The position numbers were made by a program, and so were the translations under genes. This document shows positions 47,142 through 55,090 of a stretch of DNA of 64,000 nucleotides, one piece after another. The stretch is from Bifidobacterium breve. GTDB taxonomy: Bacteria > Actinomycetota > Thermoleophilia > Solirubrobacterales > Solirubrobacteraceae. The notes below the pieces were generated by a model. That model saw only the letters and a list, made by a program, of their open reading frames with translations. It searched no databases and was not told where the DNA came from. Numbering within the stretch: the first letter of the stretch is position 1; every line of letters begins with the position of its first letter. Where the stretch lies: assembly GCA_945878865.1 (NCBI GenBank), contig CAMCUD010000013.1, forward strand, positions 1-64,000, in the 5' to 3' direction.

Positions 47142-47531
47142 GTGACGCCCGAAGAGACGCTCAAACTCGTCAACACCGGCATGATCGGCTTCGATCTCGC
47201 GCTGGGCGCAGGCGCGCTGCTCGCGCCGGCCACGACGCTGAAGATCCTGGGGCATGCCGAGCCCGCGCCCGACGCCGAGGCGCTGTTCCGCCGGGCCGGG
47301 CCGATCTGGCTGACGTTCGCCGCCGCGCACGCCGTCGCGGCCGTGCGCGGCCGCCCGGAGGACTGGCTCGCGGTCGCGTGGCTGCGCGGGACCGAGATCG
47401 GTACGGACGTCCTGTGGGCGGAGTCGCCAGGCATCGAACGCGGCCTATCGCGATGGGCGCTGCGCGGCGCCAGCGCGTTCAACCTGGGCCTGTCGCTCGC
47501 ATGTGCGGCGATGGCGCGCCGCACGCGCTGA
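47142..47531 (+). CDS. Small integral membrane protein
   Basis: A 129-residue protein with about four hydrophobic helices (near 10-32, 50-68, 75-92 and 105-125). The layout, with a conserved-looking FRRAGPIWLTFAAAHAVAA segment, resembles DUF4267-type small membrane proteins, but I do not assign it. The GTG start follows TAGGGT by 6 bases. It is followed after 25 bases by another membrane-protein gene. Confidence 0.7.
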   Translation: MTPEETLKLVNTGMIGFDLALGAGALLAPATTLKILGHAEPAPDAEALFRRAGPIWLTFAAAHAVAAVRGRPEDWLAVAWLRGTEIGTDVLWAESPGIERGLSRWALRGASAFNLGLSLACAAMARRTR

Positions 47532-47556
47532 TCGGGGCGGTACGCTCTCGCGCCCG

Positions 47557-47952
47557 ATGTCGCTTCGTCGCCTCGCCCTCATCCTGTGCGCCGCCGTCCT
47601 GGTGGCCGGCGCGATCGCTCCGGCCGCCGGCGCCCAGTCGGGCAGCGGCCCGCTGCTCTCCCCGCCGGCCGAGACGGTCGACACCTCGCCGCCGCCCGAC
47701 GAGAGCCACAAGGGCGACGGGCTCAGCGCGTTCCAGCAGCTGCTCATCCTGCTCGGCGCCGCCGCGCTGATCGGCGGCATCGGCTTCGCCATCTGGCGGG
47801 ACGCCCGCAAGAACGCGCCGGCAGAGACCAAACGCCAGCTCTCCGACGAGGAGGCCGGCGGCCCGGCGAAGACCCGTCAGCGCACGCGTGAGCGCGACAA
47901 GCGCCGCGCGAAGGCCAAGCAGGCGCGCAAGCAGCGCAAGCGCAACCGCTAG
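47557..47952 (+). CDS. Secreted/anchored small protein with basic C-terminus
   Basis: A 131-residue protein. A signal peptide (about 1-27, ending PAAGAQ) and a Ser/Pro spacer precede a transmembrane helix (about 58-78). The cytoplasmic tail (80-131) is very basic with Arg/Lys repeats, which could bind nucleic acid or lipid head groups. ATG 47557 is preferred because it puts the signal peptide at the terminus; TACGCT is 10 bases upstream. Function unknown. It shares CTAG with the convergent hydrolase gene. Confidence 0.75.
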   Translation: MSLRRLALILCAAVLVAGAIAPAAGAQSGSGPLLSPPAETVDTSPPPDESHKGDGLSAFQQLLILLGAAALIGGIGFAIWRDARKNAPAETKRQLSDEEAGGPAKTRQRTRERDKRRAKAKQARKQRKRNR

Positions 47953-48824
47953 CCGAAGACCCGCGCGATCCGGTCGACCACGAGCTCCGGCCGCTCGTCG
48001 ACGATGAAGTGGCCGGTGTCGGGGACGAGTTCGATCGTGAGGTCGTCGCACCACTGGTCGAGCCCCTGGAGCATGTCGGGGTGGATCGCGGCGTCGTTCT
48101 CGCCGAACAGCAGGTACGTCGGGACGGTCAGGCGCTGCGAGCGGTAGCGACCGGCCATCGCTGGCCCGAGCTCGCGCAGGAGGAACTCGCGGTAGACCAG
48201 CTGCGACGCGCGCGCCCGCGCAGGCTCGCGGAAGCTGTCGGTGAACGTCTGGCGCGCCTGCGCGTCGACGGCGTCCGGGTCTTCGAGCCCCGCCCGCCAG
48301 ACGATGTCGACGACGCCGGCGCGCAGCAGCGGGGCCCCCAGAGGGCTGGCGAGGAGCACCTGGTAGGAGAGCTTGACCAGCGCCAGGAGGCTCGAGAGGC
48401 CGGGTCGCGGCGGCATGAACGGCGGCACGATGTTCAGGGCCAGGTACCGCTCGACGCGCTCGGGCGCGCGCAGCGCCAGCAGGAACCCCGTCCACCCGCC
48501 CCAGTCGTGACCGACGAGCTTGACGCGGTCGATCCCCATGGCGTCGAGCAGGTGCAGGATGTCGCTGGCAAAGCGCTCCTTGCGATACCCGCTCGGCGGC
48601 GCATCCGTCCAGCCGAAGCCCCGCAGATCCGGCGCGATCACGCGGTAGCGGTCACTGACGGCCGGGATCACGTTCCGCCAGAGGTACCAGTGCTGCGGCC
48701 AGCCGTGCAGGAGCAGGAGCGGCGGGGCATCCTCCGGACCGGCGAGCGCGACGTGCGTCCGCAAGCCGCCGGCGGTGATGTACTGGTGGTCGACGCCGTC
48801 GACGTGGGGCAGAGGGCGAGCCAT
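47949..48824 (-). CDS. Alpha/beta hydrolase (epoxide hydrolase/haloalkane dehalogenase-like)
   Basis: A 291-residue alpha/beta hydrolase. The oxyanion-hole motif is LLHGWPQHWYLW, the nucleophile elbow is GHDWGG with Asp107, and the catalytic histidine is in DTGHFIVDE. An aspartate nucleophile with HGWP points to the epoxide hydrolase/dehalogenase branch rather than to esterases. The cap lies about 135-215. Substrate unknown. It is convergent with the preceding gene and divergent from the VOC-like gene. Confidence 0.9.
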   Translation of the reverse strand: MARPLPHVDGVDHQYITAGGLRTHVALAGPEDAPPLLLLHGWPQHWYLWRNVIPAVSDRYRVIAPDLRGFGWTDAPPSGYRKERFASDILHLLDAMGIDRVKLVGHDWGGWTGFLLALRAPERVERYLALNIVPPFMPPRPGLSSLLALVKLSYQVLLASPLGAPLLRAGVVDIVWRAGLEDPDAVDAQARQTFTDSFREPARARASQLVYREFLLRELGPAMAGRYRSQRLTVPTYLLFGENDAAIHPDMLQGLDQWCDDLTIELVPDTGHFIVDERPELVVDRIARVFG

Positions 48825-48856
48825 GCCCCAGACCCTACTCTTCGGTAGCGATCAAC

Positions 48857-49456
48857 ATGGCCTTCCCGACGCTCACCTGCCTGGACATCGGCGCGGACCC
48901 CGACCGCTGGCGCGCGGCGGGTGTCGCCCTCGATACGGACGGGCGCGCGCAGATCGGCGGGATCACGCTCGGCGTCGGCCCGGGGGAGCGCGAGGGACTT
49001 CGAGCCTGGGGCTGGGACGGCCTGGCCGCCGGGGCGACGCTCGACGGTGTCCCCGTCACCACGATGCCGGCCGGCCCGAAGCTCGAGCAGCCGCTCGGCC
49101 TCACGGCGGTGGACCACGTCGTGCTGGCGACGGGCGATCTGGATCGGACGGTCTCCGCGCTCGACACGGCCGGACTGGACCGCCGGCGCATTCGCGACGC
49201 GGGAAAGATCCGGCAGGCCTTCTACGTCGCCGGGCCGGCCCTCGTCGAGGTTGCAGGCCCCGCTGAGCCCGACGGAGGCGACGCCGCGCTGTGGGGCATC
49301 ACGTTCGTCGTGGACGATCTCGATGCCGCGGCGGCCGCGATGGGCGAGCTCCTCGGCGACGTCCGGGACGCCGTGCAGCCCGGCCGGCGCATCGCGACCG
49401 TCAGGCGCGACGCCGGCCTCGGCGTGCCGGTCGCGCTCATGACGCCGCGGCGCTGA
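48857..49456 (+). CDS. VOC/glyoxalase-like protein
   Basis: A 199-residue protein whose core (about 77-195) resembles a VOC-fold unit beginning AVDHVVLATGDLDRTVSALD and continuing LWGITFVVDDLDAA. The first 75 residues are an extra domain I cannot name. Clear metal-binding residues of a typical glyoxalase are not all present, so it may be non-catalytic or bind a ligand. A hairpin downstream probably serves as a shared terminator with the convergent gene. Confidence 0.75.
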   Translation: MAFPTLTCLDIGADPDRWRAAGVALDTDGRAQIGGITLGVGPGEREGLRAWGWDGLAAGATLDGVPVTTMPAGPKLEQPLGLTAVDHVVLATGDLDRTVSALDTAGLDRRRIRDAGKIRQAFYVAGPALVEVAGPAEPDGGDAALWGITFVVDDLDAAAAAMGELLGDVRDAVQPGRRIATVRRDAGLGVPVALMTPRR

Positions 49457-49505
49457 CCGCCCCCCGACAGTCAGCGCCGCGTGTCATGCACGTCGCCCTC
49501 CACCC

Positions 49506-49531
49506 CGTCCCGGGGCTCCACTTCCGGGACG
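49506..49531. terminator. Hairpin between convergent genes
   Basis: CGTCCCGG (49506-49513) and CCGGGACG (49524-49531) pair around a 10-base loop in the 127-base gap between two convergent genes. The stem could extend with further G-C pairs. It could end transcription from both sides. Confidence 0.5.
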
Positions 49532-49583
49532 AGGCGGGGCGACATCTGGTCCCCCCAGGGATGCGGGAGCGGTGCGGGAAGGT

Positions 49584-49949
49584 CTAGAAGTCCTCGGGCA
49601 GGATCGCGTCGGCCTGCAGGGCGGCGGCGAACCGGTCGGCCTCGTCACGCGCGTTGGCGGCCGCTAGCGCGTCGAGCGCCGCGACCAGGGTGCGGGTGCC
49701 CTCGTCGAGACCGATGTCGAACTGCTCGAGCGCCTCGTCGTCGTAGACGCCGACGCCCTCCCAGTCGCAGTTGGGGCAGCGCAGGCCCACGGCGAAGTGC
49801 CACTCGTCGACTTCGAGCGCCTCGGTCGGGAACACGAACGGCATCTGGCAGGACGGGCAGACGTGCGGGCCGGCCTCGGTCGTGACCTCGTGGGTGTGGA
49901 TGCCGAGCGCCCGATGGATGTCGTGGCTGGTGGTGTCGACGTGGAGCAT
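49584..49949 (-). CDS. Small protein with CxxC pairs (CpXC-like)
   Basis: A 121-residue protein. Two CxxC pairs, CPSC at about 31-34 and CPNC at about 57-60, suggest a zinc ribbon; an acidic helical C-terminus follows. This resembles CpXC-type domains, but I make no firm assignment. The longer frame upstream is antisense to the next gene and is rejected. The 150 bases between this gene and the next hold both promoters. Confidence 0.65.
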   Translation of the reverse strand: MLHVDTTSHDIHRALGIHTHEVTTEAGPHVCPSCQMPFVFPTEALEVDEWHFAVGLRCPNCDWEGVGVYDDEALEQFDIGLDEGTRTLVAALDALAAANARDEADRFAAALQADAILPEDF

Positions 49950-50099
49950 GCAGCGCAAGGTGATCCCCTCGCGTGTGGAAACGGTGTGAGCCGGGGTGAA
50001 GGAGCGGTGGTGCGAAAGTCCCCCTCGCCGTAAGCAATCCGCGACCCCCGGGTTGAGCCTCCGACCGACCACTCCCGTCACCCTCCAGGAGGCACAGTC

Positions 50100-50507
50100 A
50101 TGGGGTTCTTCAAGGACATCCGCAATCTTCAGAAGCAGGCCGACGCGATGACGCCGCCCGAGTACAAGGGCTTCGGCGGCTCGATGCGGCAGATGCGCGA
50201 CGGCGTCGCGCTCGCCAGCCAGACGATGAGCGACCTCAACGCCGGCCAGATGCAGGCGCAGACGCTCATGGCGACCGGGGTCCCCGGCCAGGGGCAGATC
50301 ACCGGGGTGCGCGACACGGGCATGACCGTCAACGACAACCCCGTCGTCGAGCTCGATCTGCAGGTCACGACGCCGAGTTCCCCGGTGCCCTATCCGGTCA
50401 CCCACCGGCAGATGGTCAACCGCCTCCAGGTCGCCCAGCTGCAGCCGGGCGCGACCGTCCAGGTGCGCGTCGACCCGATGAACCCGCAGTCGCTCATCCT
50501 GGCGTGA
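50100..50507 (+). CDS. Conserved-looking small soluble protein, unknown function
   Basis: A 135-residue protein. The N-terminal half is helical and amphipathic (FFKDIRNLQKQADAM, then a Met/Gln-rich helix); the C-terminal half looks like a small beta-barrel, with GQGQITGVRDTG, PVVELDLQV and VQVRVDPMNPQ. A GGAGG site lies 7 bases before the ATG, so this gene has a classical leader. No homologous family can be named from sequence alone. Confidence 0.75.
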   Translation: MGFFKDIRNLQKQADAMTPPEYKGFGGSMRQMRDGVALASQTMSDLNAGQMQAQTLMATGVPGQGQITGVRDTGMTVNDNPVVELDLQVTTPSSPVPYPVTHRQMVNRLQVAQLQPGATVQVRVDPMNPQSLILA

Positions 50508-50562
50508 GCGGCGAACCGGCGTGGCGGCGCCGCGCGCGCCGCTACGCTACTTCGCGGTAGGG

Positions 50563-52005
50563 ATGCTGCGGAGGAGACTGCTCATAGCCCTGGCGACGCT
50601 CGTCGCTGCGCTCACGTTGCCGGCCGGCGCGCATGCGGCCGAGCAGACGATGAAGTTCCGCTTCGGGCCGATCGTCGTCACGCCGGGCCAGAACGACATC
50701 CTCTTCGCGCTCAACGACAAGAAGCCGCAGGTCCCCGGCTGGATCACGTCGTTCAAGCCCGACCTGGTCTACAAGGACGGCACGCCCACCCGTACCGACG
50801 TCATCCACCTGCACCACGGCGTCTGGTTGAAGAACAACTACCCGCAGTTCGCCGCCGGGGAGGAGAAGTCGATCATCGACCTGCCGCCCGGCTACGGATG
50901 GCGGTCGCTGCCCAGCGACCGGTGGGTGATGAACCACATGATTCACAACCTCACGCCCAATCCGGCGGAGGTCTACCTCACGTACGAGATCGGCTTCATC
51001 CCCGACACGGACCCCGCCGCGGCGGGCATCACCCATGAGGTGCAGACGAAGTGGCTCGACGTCATGGGCCTGCGTGCGTGGCCCGTCTTCGACGCGATCA
51101 AGGGGACCGGGGGCAAGGACAAGCGCTTCACGTATCCCGATGAGGTCCCCGGCTACCGCCCCGAGTCCTACCCGTTCAACCAGTGGACGGTCGAGCAGGA
51201 CGGCGCGCTCGTCGGCACGGTCGGCCACCTCCACCCGGGCGGCCTCTACACCGATCTGCGCGTCACCCGCGGCGGCCGCACGGTGACCGTCTTCCGCTCG
51301 GAGGCCAAGTACTTCGAGCCGGCGGGCGCCGTCTCGTGGGACGTCGCGCTGACGCGTACGCCGCAGAACTGGCGCGTGGCGGTGCGCAAGGGCGACGTCG
51401 TCAGCGTGCACGCCACGTACGACACGTCGCGGGCGTCGTGGTACGAGTCGATGGGCATCATGCCGCTGGCGTGGGAGCCCGGCGGCCAGGGGACCGACCC
51501 GTTCGCGTCGCAGGTCCCGACGCGCGGCAAGGTCACGCACGGCCCGCTGAAGGAGAACCGCAACCACGGCGGCGGGCCGTTCGGCCTGCCGGACCCGCGC
51601 AAGCTGCCCGACGGCCGGGCGCTCTCCCGTGGCGCGGTCAAGGTGACCGACTTCCTCTACGAGCAGGGTGACCTGAAGAACATCGGGCGCGCGCTGCGAC
51701 CGCCGACGATCCCGGCCGGCAAGGGCCTGACGTTCATCAACCGCGACGCGGCGAAGAACATCATGCACACGATCACCGCGTGCAAGGCCCCGTGTAACCG
51801 CGAGACGGGCATCGCCTACCCGCTCGCCGACGCCAGTGTCGCGTTCGACTCGGGCAATCTCGGCTACGGCCCTGCCGGCCGCACCGCGGCGAAGAACACC
51901 GACCGCTGGAGCACGCCGAAGAACCTCCGGCCCGGCACCTATACGTACTTCTGCCGGGTCCACCCGTTCATGCGCGGGTCCTTCCGGGTCAAGCCCCGGC
52001 AGTGA
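50563..52005 (+). CDS. Secreted copper protein: PHM-like region plus C-terminal cupredoxin
   Basis: A 480-residue secreted protein with signal peptide 1-26 (cleavage after AHA). The N-terminal about 320 residues carry His clusters HLHHG (82-86), NHMIHN (124-129), GHLHPGG (221-227) and Met297/Met300. This arrangement recalls the two copper sites of peptidylglycine monooxygenase-type enzymes, though that link is inference. The C-terminus (about 355-480) is a type 1 copper cupredoxin with ligands His402, Cys464, His467 and Met470 (CRVHPFM). ATG 50563 is preferred over GTG 50521 because it gives a clean signal peptide. Confidence 0.8.
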   Translation: MLRRRLLIALATLVAALTLPAGAHAAEQTMKFRFGPIVVTPGQNDILFALNDKKPQVPGWITSFKPDLVYKDGTPTRTDVIHLHHGVWLKNNYPQFAAGEEKSIIDLPPGYGWRSLPSDRWVMNHMIHNLTPNPAEVYLTYEIGFIPDTDPAAAGITHEVQTKWLDVMGLRAWPVFDAIKGTGGKDKRFTYPDEVPGYRPESYPFNQWTVEQDGALVGTVGHLHPGGLYTDLRVTRGGRTVTVFRSEAKYFEPAGAVSWDVALTRTPQNWRVAVRKGDVVSVHATYDTSRASWYESMGIMPLAWEPGGQGTDPFASQVPTRGKVTHGPLKENRNHGGGPFGLPDPRKLPDGRALSRGAVKVTDFLYEQGDLKNIGRALRPPTIPAGKGLTFINRDAAKNIMHTITACKAPCNRETGIAYPLADASVAFDSGNLGYGPAGRTAAKNTDRWSTPKNLRPGTYTYFCRVHPFMRGSFRVKPRQ

Positions 52006-52258
52006 GCGCGGCACGCAGGGCGTCGGCCTCGACACCCTGCACCTCGACGACCTTGTCCCGGGCGCTGTGCCCGGAGACCACCTCCACGGCGGACTTCGCC
52101 ACGCCGGCACGCTTGGCCACGAACGCGCAGAGCGCCGCGTTGGCCTTCCCGTCGACGGGCGGCGCCGTGACGCGGATCACCACCGCGTCACCGCGCACGC
52201 CGACGACCTCCTCACGCTTGGCGCGCGGCTGCAGGCGGACGGCGATCCGCGCCGCCAC
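51989..52258 (-). CDS. DUF167/YggU family protein
   Basis: An 89-residue YggU-fold protein with the family core TAPPVDGKANAALCAFVAKR and VVSGHSARDKVVEV. Its function is not established. The GTG start shares one base with the uppP stop (TAGTG), so it is coupled to uppP. It is convergent with and slightly overlaps the copper-protein gene. Confidence 0.88.
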   Translation of the reverse strand: MAARIAVRLQPRAKREEVVGVRGDAVVIRVTAPPVDGKANAALCAFVAKRAGVAKSAVEVVSGHSARDKVVEVQGVEADALRAALTAGA

Positions 52259-53091
52259 TACGTCGCCGCCAGGACGCCCGCGGTCGTGAGCGTGAGGATG
52301 AGGGAACCCAGCGCCACGCGGTACACGATGAAGATCGAGTAGTCGTGCTTGGCGATGTAGCGCAGCAGCCACGCGACGGCGACGTAGGCGACCACGAAGC
52401 TCGTGACCGTGGCGGTGATCGTCGGACCCCACCCGACGCCCGTCGAGATCTCGTCGTACTTCGTGACGGTCTGCAGGATCGCGGCGGCGGTCAGCGCCGG
52501 GATCGACAGGAAGAACGACAGGCGCGTGACCGTGACGCGATCGAAGCCGCGCAGCAGGCCCGCGCTCATCGTGGCGCCCGACCGTGACACGCCCGGGATC
52601 AGCGCGAGGCACTGCGTGATGCCGATGACCAGCGCGTCGCGCCACGTGACGTCACGCTCACCGCGATCCTGCGGGCCGTTGCGGTCGGCGAACCACATGA
52701 CGCCGCTCCAGAGGATCAGCGCCGCGCCCACCACGTACAGGCTGCGCAGCGTCGTCTCGATCTGGTCCTTGAACGCCAGGCCGACGATCGCGATCGGGAT
52801 CGAGCCGACGATGACCGACCAGCCGAACAGGTAGTCGAAGTCGCGCGGCCCGCGGCCCAGGACGCCGAACACCCAGGCCTTGGCGATCCGCCAGAGGTCC
52901 TCCCGGAAGTACAGAAGCGTGGCGAAGACCGCGCCGACCTGGATGATCGCGGTGAACGCGGTGATGTCGGGGTCGTCGACGGAGAAGCCCATCGCCGACT
53001 CGAGGATCGTGAGATGGCCCGTGCTGGAGATCGGCAGGAACTCCGTGAGCCCCTCGACGAACCCCAGGACGAGCGCCTGGAGGATGGTCAT
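52258..53091 (-). CDS. uppP: Undecaprenyl-diphosphatase
   Basis: A 277-residue BacA/UppP membrane enzyme that dephosphorylates undecaprenyl pyrophosphate, recycling the carrier for cell-wall synthesis. Both active-site loops are visible: EGLTEFLPISSTGHL near 14-28 and PGVSRSGATMSAGLL near 165-180. About eight helices fill the rest. It is followed with a 1-base overlap by the YggU-like gene. Confidence 0.95.
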   Translation of the reverse strand: MTILQALVLGFVEGLTEFLPISSTGHLTILESAMGFSVDDPDITAFTAIIQVGAVFATLLYFREDLWRIAKAWVFGVLGRGPRDFDYLFGWSVIVGSIPIAIVGLAFKDQIETTLRSLYVVGAALILWSGVMWFADRNGPQDRGERDVTWRDALVIGITQCLALIPGVSRSGATMSAGLLRGFDRVTVTRLSFFLSIPALTAAAILQTVTKYDEISTGVGWGPTITATVTSFVVAYVAVAWLLRYIAKHDYSIFIVYRVALGSLILTLTTAGVLAAT

Positions 53092-53126
53092 CGCGGCGGG
53101 ACCTTACCCGCCGCGCGACCTCGGCC

Positions 53127-53438
53127 TCAGACCCGCTGGTCGAACACGGTGCCCTGCACGTCGACGAGGCTCCGCACCACCTGCGCGTTGGCCCCGTACA
53201 TCTGCTTGGCGGTGATGAGCTCGGTCATCTCGTCGGCGACCGAGACGTTCGACACGGGCGACGCGGGGTCGCCGGACTTGCTGATGGCCTCGATCTTGAC
53301 GCCGCCGCCCGGCCCTTCGGCGAGCTCGGCGCGCTGGTCGAGGTGGCCAGGCGTGTTGGCGCTCGCGATGTCGTTGGCAGCGACATCGAACCTGTTCTGC
53401 GCTGCGAACAGGCCGCTGAGGGAGGCGGAGACGTTCAC
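53127..53438 (-). CDS. Short flagellar basal-body rod protein (FlgC/FlgG-like)
   Basis: A 103-residue protein. The N-terminal rod motif (AAQNRFDVAANDIASANTPGH) and a C-terminal rod helix (MTELITAKQMYGANAQVVRS) are both present, but the middle is very short compared with FlgC of about 140 residues. It is the only structural flagellar gene in the window. The GTG start has GGGAG directly against it, too close for a Shine-Dalgarno, but lies 7 bases after CCGACGA, so a leaderless sigma-28 transcript would explain it. Confidence 0.75.
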   Translation of the reverse strand: MNVSASLSGLFAAQNRFDVAANDIASANTPGHLDQRAELAEGPGGGVKIEAISKSGDPASPVSNVSVADEMTELITAKQMYGANAQVVRSLVDVQGTVFDQRV

Positions 53439-53445
53439 CTCCCTG

Positions 53446-53473
53446 TCGTCGGCGCGGACCCGCGCCGGGTTTA
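53446..53473 (-). promoter_or_regulatory. Sigma-28-like promoter of the flagellar rod gene (weaker)
   Basis: Minus-strand TAAA (53473-53470, formed from the upstream gene's stop) and CCGACGA (53452-53446) are 17 bases apart. The -10 matches CCGATAA at 5 of 7, and the GTG is 7 bases on. Confidence 0.45.
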
Positions 53474-54127
53474 GTGCGCGACCTTGCGCGTGGCCGGACG
53501 TTCAGCGCTGCGCCCGCGCGGCGTCGTCCCGAACACGCGATCCCACACCGGGCTGCTGACGCCGAAGCCGCGCGTGTGGTCCTGGAAGTGGTGGCGCATG
53601 TGGTGCTCGCGCAGCCGCCGGCCGGCCTTCGAGGACGGCACGCGATGGTGCAGGAGGTAGTGCGTCATGTCGTAGACGAGGTAGCCCGCCAGGAACCCCG
53701 ACCCGAAGGCCATCGCCCGATCGCCGCCGAGCACGATGAGGAACGCCCCGTAGAACATCAGCGCGAGCGGGACGCTCACCGAGGGCGGCATCACGAGGCG
53801 CATCGGGTCGTTGGGATGGTCGTGGTGCACGCCGTGGATGATCCAGTGCAGGCGCGCGCCGAGACCGTCATCGGGCTCCCAGTGGAACACGACGCGGTGC
53901 AGCCAGTACTCCAGGAGCGTCCAGAAGACGTAGCCCGCGACGGCCCAGGCCACGGCGACGGCGCCGAGGCGGCCGACCCCGAGGACGAACAGGATCGCGA
54001 TCGCCGGCAGGAAGAGGACGATGGGCACGGAAGGATGGACGCGCGACAGCTTGTCGAGGACGTCGTTCTCGAACATGCGGGGCGAGGCCTTGAGGCGCTC
54101 GCTTCTGCGCTGGGAGGTGGGGGTCAT
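53471..54127 (-). CDS. Fatty acid hydroxylase/sterol desaturase superfamily protein
   Basis: A 218-residue membrane di-iron enzyme candidate. Histidine boxes are visible: HRVVFH, HGVHHDHPND, HYLLHH and EHHMRHHFQDH, separated by transmembrane pairs. This class hydroxylates or desaturates lipids; the lipid is unknown. ATG 54127 has GGGAG 5 bases before it. It diverges from a His-containing membrane protein gene, which may work with it. The stop contributes to the sigma-28-like promoter downstream. Confidence 0.88.
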   Translation of the reverse strand: MTPTSQRRSERLKASPRMFENDVLDKLSRVHPSVPIVLFLPAIAILFVLGVGRLGAVAVAWAVAGYVFWTLLEYWLHRVVFHWEPDDGLGARLHWIIHGVHHDHPNDPMRLVMPPSVSVPLALMFYGAFLIVLGGDRAMAFGSGFLAGYLVYDMTHYLLHHRVPSSKAGRRLREHHMRHHFQDHTRGFGVSSPVWDRVFGTTPRGRSAERPATRKVAH

Positions 54128-54220
54128 GATGGCTCCCGGAAATGGACCTTCACATGCGACGTGTCGCCATCCTATTGCCCTCGCCGGAGGGCGTGAGCCG
54201 ACTGCGATGATGGCTTCCCC

Positions 54221-55090
54221 ATGACGACAACCGCGACACTCCTCGGGGACTTCTGGCACGACCAGATCGCCGACGACGGCCGGCAGGGCATCTTCCTGCT
54301 GCTCGTCTCGTTCCTCGCGTCCTTCCTGTTCATCCGCACGAGCGCGCGGCTGGGCCGCAGCACGACGTGGTGGCCCGGCAGCGTCGTCACCGACGGCGGC
54401 GTGCACCTGCACCACCTCGTCTGGGGCATCTGCCTGATGATGGCCTCGGGCGTGGTCGCGTTCACGCTGCGTGACGAAACGCCGTGGTTCGAGGTGTGCG
54501 CCGTGCTCTTCGGGGTCGGGATGGGCCTGACCATCGACGAGTTCGCGCTCTGGGTCTACCTCAAGGACGTCTACTGGGCCCAGCAGGGCCGCGCGTCGAT
54601 CGACGCCGCGCTGTACGCCGCCGCGTTCATGGGCCTGCTCCTGCTCGGCATCGACCCGCTGGACTTCGATCAGGGCGCGTGGGCGATCATCTCCACGATC
54701 GTCTTCGTCCTCGCGTTGAGCTTGGTGTGTTTCGCCAAGGAACGTGTGACGCACGGGCTGTTCGGCCTCTTCATCCCGATCGTGTCGCTCATCGGCGCCG
54801 TCCGCCTGGCCAAGCCCACCTCGCTGTGGGCGCGCAAGTTCTACGGGGACAAACGGCCCGCGAAGCAGGCACGCGCGGAGGCGCGGTACGCCGAGCGTCG
54901 CTCAGATCGCTTCAAGGACCGGCTGCGCGACGCCATCGGCGGGAAGACGAACGCCGAGCTGGTGGCCGAGGGCAAGGGGCCCAAGCGCGTCTCCGAGTCC
55001 GAGCTCACCGCCAACGCCGACGGCCAGATCGCTGCAGCGCAGGAGATCCGCGCGCGGGCCGACCGCGTCGCAGGCGACGAGCAGAGCTAG
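54221..55090 (+). CDS. Integral membrane protein with HLHH motif
   Basis: A 289-residue protein with about six transmembrane helices in the first 200 residues and a long basic, charged cytoplasmic tail (about 205-289). A HLHHLVWG segment near 62-69 and FGVGMGLTIDEFALW near 97-111 place His and acidic residues in or near the membrane. I cannot name the family. It is divergent from the His-box hydroxylase gene and its 3' end overlaps the kinase gene by 4 bases. Confidence 0.75.
   Translation: MTTTATLLGDFWHDQIADDGRQGIFLLLVSFLASFLFIRTSARLGRSTTWWPGSVVTDGGVHLHHLVWGICLMMASGVVAFTLRDETPWFEVCAVLFGVGMGLTIDEFALWVYLKDVYWAQQGRASIDAALYAAAFMGLLLLGIDPLDFDQGAWAIISTIVFVLALSLVCFAKERVTHGLFGLFIPIVSLIGAVRLAKPTSLWARKFYGDKRPAKQARAEARYAERRSDRFKDRLRDAIGGKTNAELVAEGKGPKRVSESELTANADGQIAAAQEIRARADRVAGDEQS

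Noticed and set aside
49457-49583. A short open frame in the gap after the VOC-like gene
   Set aside because: Low-quality translation; the region is better explained by a hairpin between convergent genes.
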